A stretch of DNA of 30,942 bases from Dehalococcoidia bacterium UBA2158 (GCA_002328185.1 DCWQ01000051.1:32241-63182); one strand, 5' to 3'; shown: positions 5,959 to 14,000, counted from the stretch's first letter. The notes: a model not told the origin generated them from the letters alone. Program-made: numbers and translations.

Positions 5959-8436
5959 TTAGATGACGACCACGTTGACCAGCCGACCCGGCACGTAGAC
6001 CGTCTTGGCCACCGATTTGCCTTCCACGTGGCTCTGGACGCGGGGGCTGGCTAAGGCCAACGCCTGGGCCTCCGCCTCTTCTATGCCCACAGAAACCTCA
6101 ATCTTATCCCGGACTTTGCCGTTGACCTGAACGATCAAGGTGATGACATCTTCTGCCGCGAGATCATCGTCCCAAGAGGGGAATTCCTGCTGGTGGATGC
6201 TGTAGGAGTGGCCGTTCATCTCCCACAGTTCTTCAGTCATGTGGGGGGCCATGGGCGACAACATCAGCAGCAGTTTCTCGGTGCACTCCCGCCAGATCTT
6301 GGCGTCAATGCTGCCATCGGCCCAGACCTTGTTGAGGTGGTTGGTCAGCTCGTGGAGGGCGGCGATGGCTGTGTTGAACTTGAACCGGTCCAGGTCGTTA
6401 TAGCACTTGCGAATGGTCTGATTCAGCAGGCGTTCCGTGTCTCGCACCACGTCCGAATTTACTGAGAAGCCGCCCAGTTTATTGGCGTCGCGCGTGGCTA
6501 TGTACCAGACCCGGTTTAGCCAGCGGGCCGTGCCATTGATGCCCACGTCACTCCAGGGCCCGCCTTGGTCCCAAGGACCGATGAACATCAGGAAACAGCG
6601 TACGGCGTCGGCCCCGAGGGTGCCGACGAAATCGTCTGGGTTGACCACGTTGCCCCGGCTCTTGCTCATTTTCTCGTGGTCGGTGCCCAAGATAACGCCC
6701 TGGTTGAACAGCCTCAAGAAAGGTTCGTCATAGTCCACTAGGCCCATGTCATGCATCCCCTTGGTGAAGAAACGGGAGTAGAGCAGGTGCATCACCGCGT
6801 GTTCGGCCCCGCCGGTATACTGGTCAACCGTCATCCAACGCTGCAGCAGCTTGGAGTCGGCTGGGTCGTCGTCGTTATGGGGGTCCAGGTAGCGCATCAT
6901 GTACCAGGACGAGTCCATGAACGTGTCCATGGTATCGGTCTCTCTGCGGGCGTCGGCGCCGCACTTGGGACACGAGGTATGGAGAAATTCATGGTTGGCC
7001 GCCAAGGGGGACTCCCCGGTAGGCGTGAAATCGGCGTCTTGGGGCAGTAGCACCGGCAGGTCGGCCTCGAGCACCGGCACCACGCCACAGACATCGCAAT
7101 AAATCATGGGGATGGGCGTGCCCCAGTAGCGCTGCCTCGATATCAGCCAGTCACGCATACGGAAAGAAACGGTACTACTCCCCCAGCCCTTCTTCTCCAG
7201 GTCAACGGCAATGGCCGTCTTGCCTTCGTTGTTGGTCATGCCGTCGTAGGCGCCGGAGTTGGTCATGAAGCCTTCGTCCAGATAGGCCTCGGGCAACTCT
7301 TTGCCGTCCCACTCGATGGGGGCAATCACTATGCGAATGGGCAGTTTGTATTTCTGGGCGAAAATGAAATCGCGGGAGTCGTGGGCCGGTACGCCCATCA
7401 CCGCGCCGGTGCCGTAGGTCGTTAGCACATAGTCGCCGATGTACACGGGGACCCGTTCGCCGTTCAGGCGGTTCACGGCGTAAGAGCCAGTGAACACGCC
7501 GGTCTTCTCTTTTTCCGTGGAAAGGCGGTCGATCTCAGAAGTCTGGCGGGCCGTATTTATGTAATCATCCACGGTTTGCCGGTTCTCTTCGGTAGTCATT
7601 CCCGGGACCAAGGGATGTTCCGGGGCCAATACGATGAATGTCACGCCGAAGATGGTGTCGATACGCGTGGTGAAGGTGCGTATCTCCTTCTCTTCCAGAC
7701 CGGCTTGGGAAATATCAAAGCCTATTTCCACTCCTTCACTGCGACCGATCCAGTTCTCCTGCATGGTCAGAATCTTGTCCGGCCATTCTTCGAGGCCGGT
7801 GAAATCCAGGAGCTGGTCGGCATAGTCAGTGATCTTAAAGAACCATTGCTCCAAGTCACGGCGGGTGATCTCCGTGCCGCAGCGCTCGCAGGCGCCGTTG
7901 ACCACCTGCTCGTTGGCCAGCACCGTCTGGCAGGACGGACACCAGACCACCGGCGCGTTGGCCCGGTAGGCCAGGCCCTTCTCGTAGAATTTCAGGAAGA
8001 ACCATTGGTTCCAGCGGTAATACTCTGGCTGACAGGTGACCACTTCCCGGTCCCAGTCGTAGATGGCCCCCAGCGAGCGCAGTTGCCGGCGCATATTTTC
8101 GATGTTGCTGATGGTCCATTCATAGGGGTGGATGCCACGGCTGATTGCCGCGTTCTCAGCGGGCAGTCCAAAGGCGTCGAAACCGATGGGATGGAGCACG
8201 TTGTAGCCTTGCATCCGCCTAAAACGCGCGTGGGCGTCGGCCGGGGCCATGGCGTACCAGTGGCCTATGTGGAGATCGCCCGATGGGTACGGATACATGG
8301 TCATCTCGTACCACTTGGGACGAGCGTCGTCGTCGGTGACTTTATGCAGGCCGTCTTTTTCCCAACGGGCCTGCCATTTACGGTCGATCACGGCGGGGTC
8401 GAAAGCTTGCTCGCCCTGCCGGGGGCTGCTGGTCAT
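5959..8436 (-). CDS. leuS: leucyl-tRNA synthetase
   Basis: An 825-residue class I aminoacyl-tRNA synthetase that charges tRNA-Leu in the cytosol. The HIGH signature appears as HIGH at residues 56-59 (PSGDLHIGHWYAM) and KMSKS at about residues 588-592 (HEKMSKSRGNVV). Two zinc-ribbon-like pairs are visible: CPSCQTVL...CERCG in the first insertion and CPKCGADARRETDTMD before the catalytic core's second half. The editing domain (CP1) holds TTRIDTIFGVTF and GTGAVMGVPAHDSRD, the conserved tyrosine/threonine-rich proofreading loops. The length is normal for the bacterial type. The ATG at 8436 is preceded by GAGGAG at 7 bases. It is the first gene of the leuS-nuclease-cobI run. Confidence 0.98.
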   Translation of the reverse strand: MTSSPRQGEQAFDPAVIDRKWQARWEKDGLHKVTDDDARPKWYEMTMYPYPSGDLHIGHWYAMAPADAHARFRRMQGYNVLHPIGFDAFGLPAENAAISRGIHPYEWTISNIENMRRQLRSLGAIYDWDREVVTCQPEYYRWNQWFFLKFYEKGLAYRANAPVVWCPSCQTVLANEQVVNGACERCGTEITRRDLEQWFFKITDYADQLLDFTGLEEWPDKILTMQENWIGRSEGVEIGFDISQAGLEEKEIRTFTTRIDTIFGVTFIVLAPEHPLVPGMTTEENRQTVDDYINTARQTSEIDRLSTEKEKTGVFTGSYAVNRLNGERVPVYIGDYVLTTYGTGAVMGVPAHDSRDFIFAQKYKLPIRIVIAPIEWDGKELPEAYLDEGFMTNSGAYDGMTNNEGKTAIAVDLEKKGWGSSTVSFRMRDWLISRQRYWGTPIPMIYCDVCGVVPVLEADLPVLLPQDADFTPTGESPLAANHEFLHTSCPKCGADARRETDTMDTFMDSSWYMMRYLDPHNDDDPADSKLLQRWMTVDQYTGGAEHAVMHLLYSRFFTKGMHDMGLVDYDEPFLRLFNQGVILGTDHEKMSKSRGNVVNPDDFVGTLGADAVRCFLMFIGPWDQGGPWSDVGINGTARWLNRVWYIATRDANKLGGFSVNSDVVRDTERLLNQTIRKCYNDLDRFKFNTAIAALHELTNHLNKVWADGSIDAKIWRECTEKLLLMLSPMAPHMTEELWEMNGHSYSIHQQEFPSWDDDLAAEDVITLIVQVNGKVRDKIEVSVGIEEAEAQALALASPRVQSHVEGKSVAKTVYVPGRLVNVVVI

Positions 8437-8612
8437 CTATGGTCTCCTCAAGTCCTGGGCGCCGTCGAATCCCGATGCAAGGGCGACGTTTCTCGTGCCC
8501 ATCATATTAGCATACCAGCGGTTCCAGTCTCGGAATGGAGCGGTGTGGGATTCAGGTTTTCGGTGGAATAGACCCGCCCGGTTCATTGACACAAGAATCG
8601 CTGAATCCTAAA

Positions 8613-8641
8613 ATTCTAGCTGCCACATATATTCTTCTTAA
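8613..8641 (-). promoter_or_regulatory. candidate leuS promoter
   Basis: Minus strand TTAAGA, 17 bases, TAGAAT (4/6 and 5/6 matches to the sigma-70 consensus). This would start transcription near 8606 and give leuS a leader of about 170 bases. Another TAATAT box with a TG extension lies closer to the gene near 8506-8514, so the start site is not settled. Confidence 0.33.
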
Positions 8642-8731
8642 AGATCGGGTCAAGATATACGGTTTCAGCCGTGTTTCGCCTGCCCTTCCCCACGTTTTTC
8701 CCACACGTCTTCCAACGGGAAGTTCCCACCT

Positions 8732-8760
8732 TTGACAGATGCCTATAGCCTTTTCATATT
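8732..8760 (+). promoter_or_regulatory. promoter of the potassium-uptake block
   Basis: A perfect -35 TTGACA at 8732-8737, a 17-base spacer and a -10 CATATT (4/6) at 8755-8760. Transcription would start near 8767, giving the TrkH/KtrB gene a leader of about 50 bases. It is the best promoter match on this strand in the intergenic region. Confidence 0.68.
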
Positions 8761-8817
8761 GCCGGTTCCCATCCACTGTGCCGTGGCCGGCCTCAATCGA
8801 CCTGACGAGCACTGAAC

Positions 8818-10275
8818 ATGGCATTTAGACGGCGGCCCAGGCCGGTCGACAGCATCATCAGGCTCCGAAGAAGGCGGGAACTGTCACCCGCCGTCGCAGA
8901 AGTAGAGCCACCCAGGCACAACAAGCCGCTTCTCGGGACCACCGGCATCCTGCTACTGGGTTTTGCCATGTTGATCGTGGCCGGCGGCGGGCTGCTCACT
9001 CTGCCCATGGCCCAGAACGGGTCTGGGTTCACCGAACTGGAAACCGCCTTCTTCACGTCTGTCTCAGCGGTGACAGTCACCGGTCACACCGTAGTCAATT
9101 CCAGCACTTATTGGTCCACCTTCGGACAGGCGGTCATCTTCGTGTTGATGTTGGTCGGCGGTCTGGGGTTCATGGTCGTGAGCACATTCATCTTGTTGCT
9201 GATCGGCCAACGGTCGACACTGCAAGAACGGCTTCTTACCCGCGACCTGATGCGCGACACGGTGGGCGTGGACCAGATGGGCGGACTGCGTCATCTGGGG
9301 CGTGCCGTGATTTTTGCTGTTTTCCTGCTGTATCTGGTCGGCGCCGCGGTGCTATTCCTCCAGATACAGGGCACTGTGGAAGGGATGAGCACCTTCCGCG
9401 AACTATGGCACTCGCTATTCCTCTCGGTGTCGTCTTTCAACAACGCTGGTTTCCAGATATTCCCGGAAGCGGCAGGCGGCAGCGTCGCCCGTTTCGTGTC
9501 CGATACGGGACTGCTCATCACCATGACCATCCTGATGGCCCTGGGAGGCCTAGGCTGGGTCTTGGTGGTGGACATCTTCCGCAAGCACCGTATCTCCCGG
9601 TTCTCACTGGAGACCAAATTGGTACTCGTAACCAGCATTCTGCTTTGGGTGTTGGGCGCGGGCGTCCTGTTTCTTGCCGAATTTAACAACACGGCCACGA
9701 TGGACACATTCAGTTGGTTCGACAAAACCATCGGTGCCATCTTCAGCTCGGTCAGCGGCCGCACGGCCGGGTTCTCGATCATTGACTTCGCAGAGGTCAA
9801 GGATGTCACCAAATCCACTTTCTCCGGCTTGATGTTCATCGGTGGCGCGGCCGGTTCGGTGGCCGGTGGTATCAAGGTCGCCACGTTCGCGGTGTTGATG
9901 GCAGCGGTGATCTCATCGCTACGCGGCAGGCCCCACGCTGAGGCCTTTGGCCGTGAGATCCACCAGTCCCAGTTGCACCGGGCACTCACCGTCGCCGTCC
10001 TGGGCTTCGCCCTTATCGTGGTCTCGGCCACGGTGCTGACAACTCTAGAACCGGATGTGCCATTCCTGGACATCATCTTCGACACGGTGTCCGCTTTTGG
10101 CACCACTGGGGCCTCGACCGGCGTCATAACGGATATGGAGCTGGCCTCGAAAATACTGTTCATGACGCTGATGTACGTTGGGCGGCTGGGTCCAGTGGCT
10201 TTGGCCCTGGCATTGTCCACCGAAGATGATACAGAGGTGTACCGCTTTGCCCAAGAAAGCGTTAAAATAGGCTGA
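8818..10275 (+). CDS. TrkH/KtrB-type potassium transporter, channel subunit
   Basis: A 485-residue integral membrane protein of the Trk/Ktr/HKT superfamily, the pore through which potassium (possibly with sodium or proton coupling) enters the cell. All four pore loops are visible with their filter glycines: TVTGH (Gly89), SFNNAGF (Gly211), SVSGRTAGF (Gly318) and FGTTGAS (Gly432). The conserved small-residue loop GGAAGSVAGGIK lies at 342-353, in the gating region of the third repeat. The first about 36 residues are a basic cytosolic tail. The length is closer to KtrB/NtpJ than to enteric TrkH. The ATG at 8818 has a weak ribosome site but directly follows a good promoter. It is followed 31 bases later by its RCK regulatory subunit, the usual partner. 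Confidence 0.94.
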   Translation: MAFRRRPRPVDSIIRLRRRRELSPAVAEVEPPRHNKPLLGTTGILLLGFAMLIVAGGGLLTLPMAQNGSGFTELETAFFTSVSAVTVTGHTVVNSSTYWSTFGQAVIFVLMLVGGLGFMVVSTFILLLIGQRSTLQERLLTRDLMRDTVGVDQMGGLRHLGRAVIFAVFLLYLVGAAVLFLQIQGTVEGMSTFRELWHSLFLSVSSFNNAGFQIFPEAAGGSVARFVSDTGLLITMTILMALGGLGWVLVVDIFRKHRISRFSLETKLVLVTSILLWVLGAGVLFLAEFNNTATMDTFSWFDKTIGAIFSSVSGRTAGFSIIDFAEVKDVTKSTFSGLMFIGGAAGSVAGGIKVATFAVLMAAVISSLRGRPHAEAFGREIHQSQLHRALTVAVLGFALIVVSATVLTTLEPDVPFLDIIFDTVSAFGTTGASTGVITDMELASKILFMTLMYVGRLGPVALALALSTEDDTEVYRFAQESVKIG

Positions 10276-10306
10276 CGCGTTCCAACGGGGCTAAAAGGGA
10301 TTTGAT

Positions 10307-11026
10307 ATGGCGAAGAAACAAGTCTGTGTGATCGGCCTAGGGAGGTTTGGATCCACATTGTCTCATGAACTGTTCCAGAGCGGTCATGACGTACTGGCCA
10401 TCGATGTAGATGAAGCCAAAGTGCAAGACCAACTGGACCGGGCGACTTACGCCGTCCGCGCCGACGCCACCAACGAGTCCATCCTGAAAGAGTTGGACGT
10501 GGCTGAATACGACGTTTGCGTAGTTTCCCTGGGCAGTGAGAACATCCAGTCCAGCATCCTGGTCTCGGTGCTGCTCAAGAGCATAGGAGTTCCCTTCATC
10601 ATCGCCCGCGCCGCCGACGAGCTACACGGCTCCACCTTGGAACGTATCGGCGTGGACCGGGTGGTCTATCCCGAGTCAGAAAGCGCCCGCCGCACCGCCC
10701 ATGTTGGCTTCGAGACCGGAGTCATCGACTACATGCCAATCGTTCCCGACTTCGGTATCAGCAAGCTGCGGCCACCTGAAGAGATGCTGGGCCACACTTT
10801 GGAAGAAGCAGGGCTGGCAGGGACTGCCGACCGCCATGGGATATCTGTCCTGGCCATACGCCGGGGCCGGACATCGTTCTTGCACCCAGCCAAAGATGAA
10901 GAGATCAAGGCCGGCGATGTGTTGATAGTAGCGGCCACAAACGAGCATTTGGGCAAGATATCGGAAATAGCCCGGCACCTAGAACCGGCTTCAAATAAGG
11001 CCCACGGCCACCGCAACGGCGCCTGA
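10307..11026 (+). CDS. potassium uptake regulatory subunit, RCK (TrkA/KtrA) protein
   Basis: A 239-residue cytosolic regulator that assembles as a ring on the membrane face of the TrkH/KtrB channel and gates it by nucleotide binding. Residues about 5-125 are an RCK_N (TrkA-N) Rossmann domain with a canonical GLGRFG loop (Gly10, Gly12, Gly15) and Asp33 at the end of the second strand, the usual ribose-binding acid. Residues about 150-225 are a TrkA_C (RCK_C) domain. The remainder is a basic, Asn/His-rich tail. AGGGAT precedes the ATG. It is the only one of the three RCK proteins here with a textbook nucleotide motif, so it is the best candidate for the working partner of the adjacent channel. 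KtrA is the closest named type by length. Confidence 0.93.
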   Translation: MAKKQVCVIGLGRFGSTLSHELFQSGHDVLAIDVDEAKVQDQLDRATYAVRADATNESILKELDVAEYDVCVVSLGSENIQSSILVSVLLKSIGVPFIIARAADELHGSTLERIGVDRVVYPESESARRTAHVGFETGVIDYMPIVPDFGISKLRPPEEMLGHTLEEAGLAGTADRHGISVLAIRRGRTSFLHPAKDEEIKAGDVLIVAATNEHLGKISEIARHLEPASNKAHGHRNGA

Positions 11027-11188
11027 TACTCGCGCCGACGGCTTGACCCGGTTGCCCCTTATGCACACACTGGTATGCACCAAGCATGAATTCGTCTGGA
11101 ATAACCACTTTCAGACCACTGCTCACGGCCAGGGAACTAGCGAACCACCGCCGGTTTCAGACGCTGTCCTAGATTCACCAAAATCTTA

Positions 11189-11217
11189 TTGTATTAGGTG
11201 GACACTGCTCGTATAAT
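11189..11217 (+). promoter_or_regulatory. internal promoter before the universal stress gene
   Basis: A perfect -10 TATAAT at 11212-11217, 17 bases from TTGTAT at 11189-11194 (TTG matches, the rest is weak). The start would be near 11224, so the stress protein and the two downstream RCK genes and pheA can be transcribed separately from the channel pair. Confidence 0.6.
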
Positions 11218-11241
11218 CTGCCATTGATTATTGGCCACGAT

Positions 11242-11286
11242 AGGAGAATAACCTCCTTGGTTGAGCTTATGTCTCCTGATTCAGGA
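11242..11286 (+). promoter_or_regulatory. two dyads in the leader of the stress-protein gene
   Basis: AGGAG (11242-11246) can pair with CTCCT (11253-11257) across a 6-base loop. A second exact dyad, TCCTGA-T-TCAGGA, occupies 11274-11286, just before the ATG I chose at 11299. The first would mask a ribosome-site-like AGGAG in the transcript; the second could be an operator or part of a small hairpin. Both are short, so chance is possible. Confidence 0.3.
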
Positions 11287-11298
11287 CGGTGTTCGGCT

Positions 11299-11757
11299 AT
11301 GCGATTGGACGCAAAGCGGCTCCTGGTGCCGGTGAACGGCAAGTCATACAGTGAACGCACATTCCGGTGGGCGTGCCAGATGGCCCGGGAATCAAAAACA
11401 GAACTCCACGCGGTCTACGTGATCGAGGTCCCTCTGGAATTGCCCTTGGAATCCGAGATATCCTTCGACATCAACAAGGGCGAAGAGATATTGGCCCGGA
11501 TCGAGGCCATCGCATCCGAAGAGAAGTACAAAGGCCTCCAGGCCCGGTTCTTGCGGGCCAGACAGGCCGGACCGGCCATTGTGTTGGAGTCCGAAGAACG
11601 GTTCATGGACCTACTGATAGTGGGTGTTCCATACAATCGACGGTTCGGGTCCTGCACCTTTGGATATACGGCCTCCTACATCTTCCACAACGCGTCGTGC
11701 CAGGTGATGTTCTGGCGCGAGCAAGCCCCTTCTCCCATCTCGCTCCCCAGAGACTAA
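11299..11757 (+). CDS. universal stress protein (UspA family)
   Basis: A cytosolic UspA-fold protein of 152 residues from the ATG at 11299. The family's first strand begins immediately after that start (MRLDAKRLLVPVNGKS), followed by SERTFRWACQMARESKTELHAVYVIE. The C-terminal ATP-loop region, normally GxxGx9GS, is altered to GVPYNRRFGSCTFGYTASYIF, so classical ATP binding is uncertain. Earlier in-frame starts exist (ATG at 11269, TTG at 11224), but TTG would coincide with the predicted transcription start, and only 11299 fits the family N-terminus; 11269 remains possible. It sits between RCK genes, and USP proteins are common companions of Trk/Ktr systems and of ion transporters generally. 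I infer a sensing or regulatory role in potassium or membrane stress. Confidence 0.82.
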   Translation: MRLDAKRLLVPVNGKSYSERTFRWACQMARESKTELHAVYVIEVPLELPLESEISFDINKGEEILARIEAIASEEKYKGLQARFLRARQAGPAIVLESEERFMDLLIVGVPYNRRFGSCTFGYTASYIFHNASCQVMFWREQAPSPISLPRD

Positions 11758-11797
11758 TCCTGGAAGCTAAAGCCAAAGATTACGATAGAGGCCGTGC

Positions 11798-12199
11798 ATG
11801 CGAGTTTTGATATTCGGTTGTAACCGGCTCAGCAACAGTCTGGTCGCCGATCTCGCCGGAGAAGGCAACGAGATAATGGTGCTCGGTGCTCAGCGTGACT
11901 GCCTGGAAAGCGTTGTCACCCACCCCGGTGTCCGGGTCATCCTCACCGCCGAACCGTTGATGCAGGACTATCTGCAAGAAGGCGGTATCGACCACGCCGA
12001 CGTCTTCCTGGCCATGTCCGGCGACGACCATGAAAACATCCTTGCCTCTCAGATAGCCAAGCACATCTACAACGTCTCCAAGGTGGTCTGCCATCTGGGT
12101 AGCCCCCAATTGCAGGTCATGTATGCAGCCCTCGGTCTGGACGTGGTAGGCTATTCCCTCGGCCTGCTGCAGGATGTCCGCCAGGCCATAGAGAGATAA
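11798..12199 (+). CDS. RCK_N-only protein with degenerate nucleotide-binding motif
   Basis: A 133-residue TrkA-N (RCK_N) domain without the C-terminal TrkA_C domain. The fold pattern is clear (MRVLIFGC, then a helix, EIMVLG, VRVILTAEP, ADVFLAMSGDD, KVVCHLGSP). The nucleotide motif is degraded: the expected GxGxxG reads GCNRLS (Gly7, Asn9, Ser12), and the acid at the end of strand two is Gly30 instead of Asp/Glu. I therefore infer a structural or dominant regulatory partner that no longer binds NAD(H)/ATP in the usual way. It starts 40 bases after the stress-protein gene and ends 13 bases before a full RCK protein. Together they make an RCK_N plus RCK_N/C pair that could form a mixed ring. Confidence 0.83.
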   Translation: MRVLIFGCNRLSNSLVADLAGEGNEIMVLGAQRDCLESVVTHPGVRVILTAEPLMQDYLQEGGIDHADVFLAMSGDDHENILASQIAKHIYNVSKVVCHLGSPQLQVMYAALGLDVVGYSLGLLQDVRQAIER

Positions 12200-12212
12200 T
12201 CCAAAGGGCCTG

Positions 12213-12872
12213 ATGTACGTAGTAATTGTTGGCTGCAGCGAGTCCGGCTACCACCTGTCTAAAGCGTTGATCGCAGGTGGGCATGAAGTGGTGGTTGTCG
12301 ACAAGAACCCCGAGCGTTACCAACTACTCAATGAAGAACTGGGCAGCGTGGCCCTGTTGGGCGACGGCACCGACGAAGTTGCCCTGAAACGCGCCGGCAT
12401 CGCCCGCGCTGACGTCGTGGTCAGCCTGACGGGGACCGACGCCACCAACCTGGTCATTTCACAGATGACTAAGCACATCTTCCAGGTACCTCGGACCATG
12501 GCCCTGATCAAAGACCCCAAGAACGAGCCTATCTTCCATGAGACAGGCGTTGACGTGGTAGTGAACTCCACTCACTTGGTGCTCGCCCGTCTTGAGGAAG
12601 GCATACCGGGTCGGCCGCTGGTCCATCTCATGAATCTCCGGGTGGCGGGCATGGAGCTGGTTAGCGTTTCCATACCTGCCGACTCCAACATCATCGGCAA
12701 GCGCCTGAGCGAGATCGAGCTTCCGCCCAACAGCTTCATCACGCTGATGGTCAAGAAGACCGGTGCAACGCTGCCCACGGGCCGGTCGGTGGTAGAACCT
12801 GAAGATGAACTGGTGGCCGTTACCCTGGAGGGCGACGAGCAGATTCTCTACGACATCCTGACTGGGGTGTAG
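12213..12872 (+). CDS. RCK (TrkA-family) potassium regulatory protein
   Basis: A 219-residue protein with an RCK_N Rossmann domain (residues about 1-120) and a TrkA_C domain (residues about 135-219). The glycine loop is GCSESG (Gly7, Ser9, Gly12), with serine replacing the second glycine. Asp30 at the end of the second strand (EVVVVDKN) is kept, so nucleotide binding may survive with changed affinity. TDATNLVISQ and the KHIFQVPRTMALIKDP segment follow the standard TrkA-N order. It lies directly after the RCK_N-only gene and 2 bases before pheA. No second channel gene is in the window, so it must act on the TrkH/KtrB protein at 8818, on a channel encoded elsewhere, or as part of a mixed regulator. 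Confidence 0.9.
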   Translation: MYVVIVGCSESGYHLSKALIAGGHEVVVVDKNPERYQLLNEELGSVALLGDGTDEVALKRAGIARADVVVSLTGTDATNLVISQMTKHIFQVPRTMALIKDPKNEPIFHETGVDVVVNSTHLVLARLEEGIPGRPLVHLMNLRVAGMELVSVSIPADSNIIGKRLSEIELPPNSFITLMVKKTGATLPTGRSVVEPEDELVAVTLEGDEQILYDILTGV

Positions 12873-12874
12873 CC

Positions 12875-13705
12875 ATGGCCCGCACCATCGGATTCCTGGG
12901 TCCTCTGGGCACTTATTCGGAAGAAGCCGCCCTGCTTTATGACCCGACCTCAGGCAATCCTTACCCGACCATCGCTGCGGTTGGTGAAGCTGTGGTTTCG
13001 GGTGAAGTCGACGAGGGGATCGTACCCATCGAAAACAGCCTGGCCGGCTCGGTCATCCCCACATTGGAACTTCTGATCAGCCAGCCAAAGCTGTTCATCC
13101 GAGGCGAGATCGACCTGGCCATCGAACACTATCTGCTAGCCAAACCGGGGACGAACCCTGCATCGATCAAAGTGATCTACTCCCACCCTCAGGCGTTGGC
13201 CCAATGCCGGGAATATCTGGAGAAGAACTACCCTCAAGCGGAGCAGATGGCATCCCTCAGCACGGTCCTTTGCGTGACCGACTCATTTGAAAGCCCGGTC
13301 CCAGCCGCGGCGATATCACCACGCCGGGCGTCGGAACTCTACGATGTAGATATCTTAGACCAGGGCATACAAGACGTGGCGACCAACGTAACCCGGTTCG
13401 CCGTGATCGGCCTCTCAGACCACACGCCCACCGGATACGACAAGACGTCCATGGCCTTCACATTTGAGGAAGATACTCCGGGGTCGCTTTACAGGGTTTT
13501 GAGGGAGTTCGGCCAGAGGAACATCAACCTGTTCAAAATCGAATCACGGCCAACCAAGCAGTACCTGGGGGAATACATCTTTCTGATGGATTGTGCCGGG
13601 CACCGGGAAGAATCTCCCATGAGGGATGCCTTGTCGGCCCTCTCTCAGCCCATCGACATGTTGCGAGTGTTGGGGTCCTACCCTAGGTGGAATCCCGAGG
13701 CCTAG
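12875..13705 (+). CDS. pheA: prephenate dehydratase
   Basis: A 276-residue enzyme converting prephenate to phenylpyruvate in phenylalanine synthesis. Residues 1-180 are the two-lobed catalytic PDT domain. Conserved stretches GPLGTYSEEAA (9-19), EGIVPIENSLAGSV (47-60) and the catalytic TRF at 173-175 are all present. Residues about 190-270 are the ACT regulatory domain with the ESRP motif at 223-226, which binds phenylalanine for feedback inhibition. There is no chorismate mutase domain, as in most non-enteric bacteria. The start ATG is 2 bases after the upstream RCK gene stop, so it is in the same transcript. That is an odd functional pairing. Its stop is followed by the minus-strand structured RNA, which lies convergent to it. 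Confidence 0.95.
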   Translation: MARTIGFLGPLGTYSEEAALLYDPTSGNPYPTIAAVGEAVVSGEVDEGIVPIENSLAGSVIPTLELLISQPKLFIRGEIDLAIEHYLLAKPGTNPASIKVIYSHPQALAQCREYLEKNYPQAEQMASLSTVLCVTDSFESPVPAAAISPRRASELYDVDILDQGIQDVATNVTRFAVIGLSDHTPTGYDKTSMAFTFEEDTPGSLYRVLREFGQRNINLFKIESRPTKQYLGEYIFLMDCAGHREESPMRDALSALSQPIDMLRVLGSYPRWNPEA

Positions 13706-13717
13706 ACCCGGTGCCAG

Positions 13718-14000
13718 AAAAAGCGTCGGCCCTCCTCCAGTGGCATTGCTAAGAATCCCAAACACCGCACACTACACTTCTTAGCTGGTCAACCGATTGG
13801 AGAAGGGCCGACCGGGACAGGCCTTGTACTGTCAGTCCACCCGATGATCGCCCTCCGCGGTAGTCTGACACTTGAGGCACTAGGCCTGTGCGCCCGTCTT
13901 ATCTAATGGCTTCCGATTTCTAACAGACGCCCCCTCAACTGGCTTTAGTTCAAATATTCTCATTCATTTAAAATGTAGTTTAAAAAGTTTTTAAGAATAT
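13718..14000 (-). ncRNA. candidate structured noncoding RNA (unassigned)
   Basis: Transcribed leftward from the promoter at 14007-14035, about 285 bases long. Stem-loop A spans 13817-13889: outer 8-bp stem 13817-13824/13882-13889, then 13830-13841/13859-13870 with one mismatch at 13836/13864. Stem-loop B spans 13725-13812: 15-bp stem 13725-13739/13798-13812, then an inner 8-bp stem 13748-13755/13778-13785. The two remaining non-Watson-Crick positions (13838/13862 and 13734/13803) are C/A on the plus strand but G-U on the minus strand, which points to the minus strand as the RNA. Five U (13718-13722) follow stem B, as in an intrinsic terminator. No open frame of useful length is present on this strand. 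I saw no signature of tmRNA, RNase P, SRP or 6S RNA. The rest of the 13706-14113 gap, apart from the AT-rich start region, shows nothing. Confidence 0.62.

Larger units (their letters stand above)
8437..8817. other. divergent intergenic region between leuS and the potassium block
   Basis: This 381-base stretch carries no convincing gene. It holds a good sigma-70-type promoter facing right (8732-8760) and a weaker one facing left (8613-8641). The leftward leader to leuS would be about 170 bases. I looked for a T-box element there (the AGGGTGG...CCGCG-type motif and an antiterminator) and saw none. The leader contains only short, weak hairpins such as TTCC/GGAA near 8521-8537. Confidence 0.6.

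Noticed and set aside
7576..8571. 331-codon plus-strand frame opposite the leuS 5' half
   Set aside because: Antisense shadow of leuS; no domain signature and no promoter or ribosome site of its own.
8437..8650. A T-box riboswitch in the leuS leader
   Set aside because: The conserved T-box motif and an antiterminator/terminator pair are not present on the minus strand; the leader shows only short weak hairpins.
9291..10358. 355-codon minus-strand frame opposite the TrkH/KtrB gene
   Set aside because: It is Thr/Ser/Arg-rich without fold pattern, antisense to a channel with all four pore motifs.
11224..11298. TTG at 11224 as the start of the stress protein
   Set aside because: It coincides with the predicted transcription start and adds 25 residues outside the family fold; the ATG at 11299 is preferred, with 11269 as the alternative.
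13725..13890. The two stem-loops as a plus-strand terminator for pheA
   Set aside because: The plus strand has no T-tract after either stem and carries two C/A mismatches; the T-tract and perfect G-U pairing are on the minus strand.
13718..14000. tmRNA, RNase P RNA, SRP RNA or 6S RNA
   Set aside because: I could not find the tRNA-like ends and tag ORF of tmRNA, the conserved P4/CR cores of RNase P, the SRP tetraloop/symmetric-loop motif, or one long bulged duplex as in 6S. A covariance search could still overturn this.
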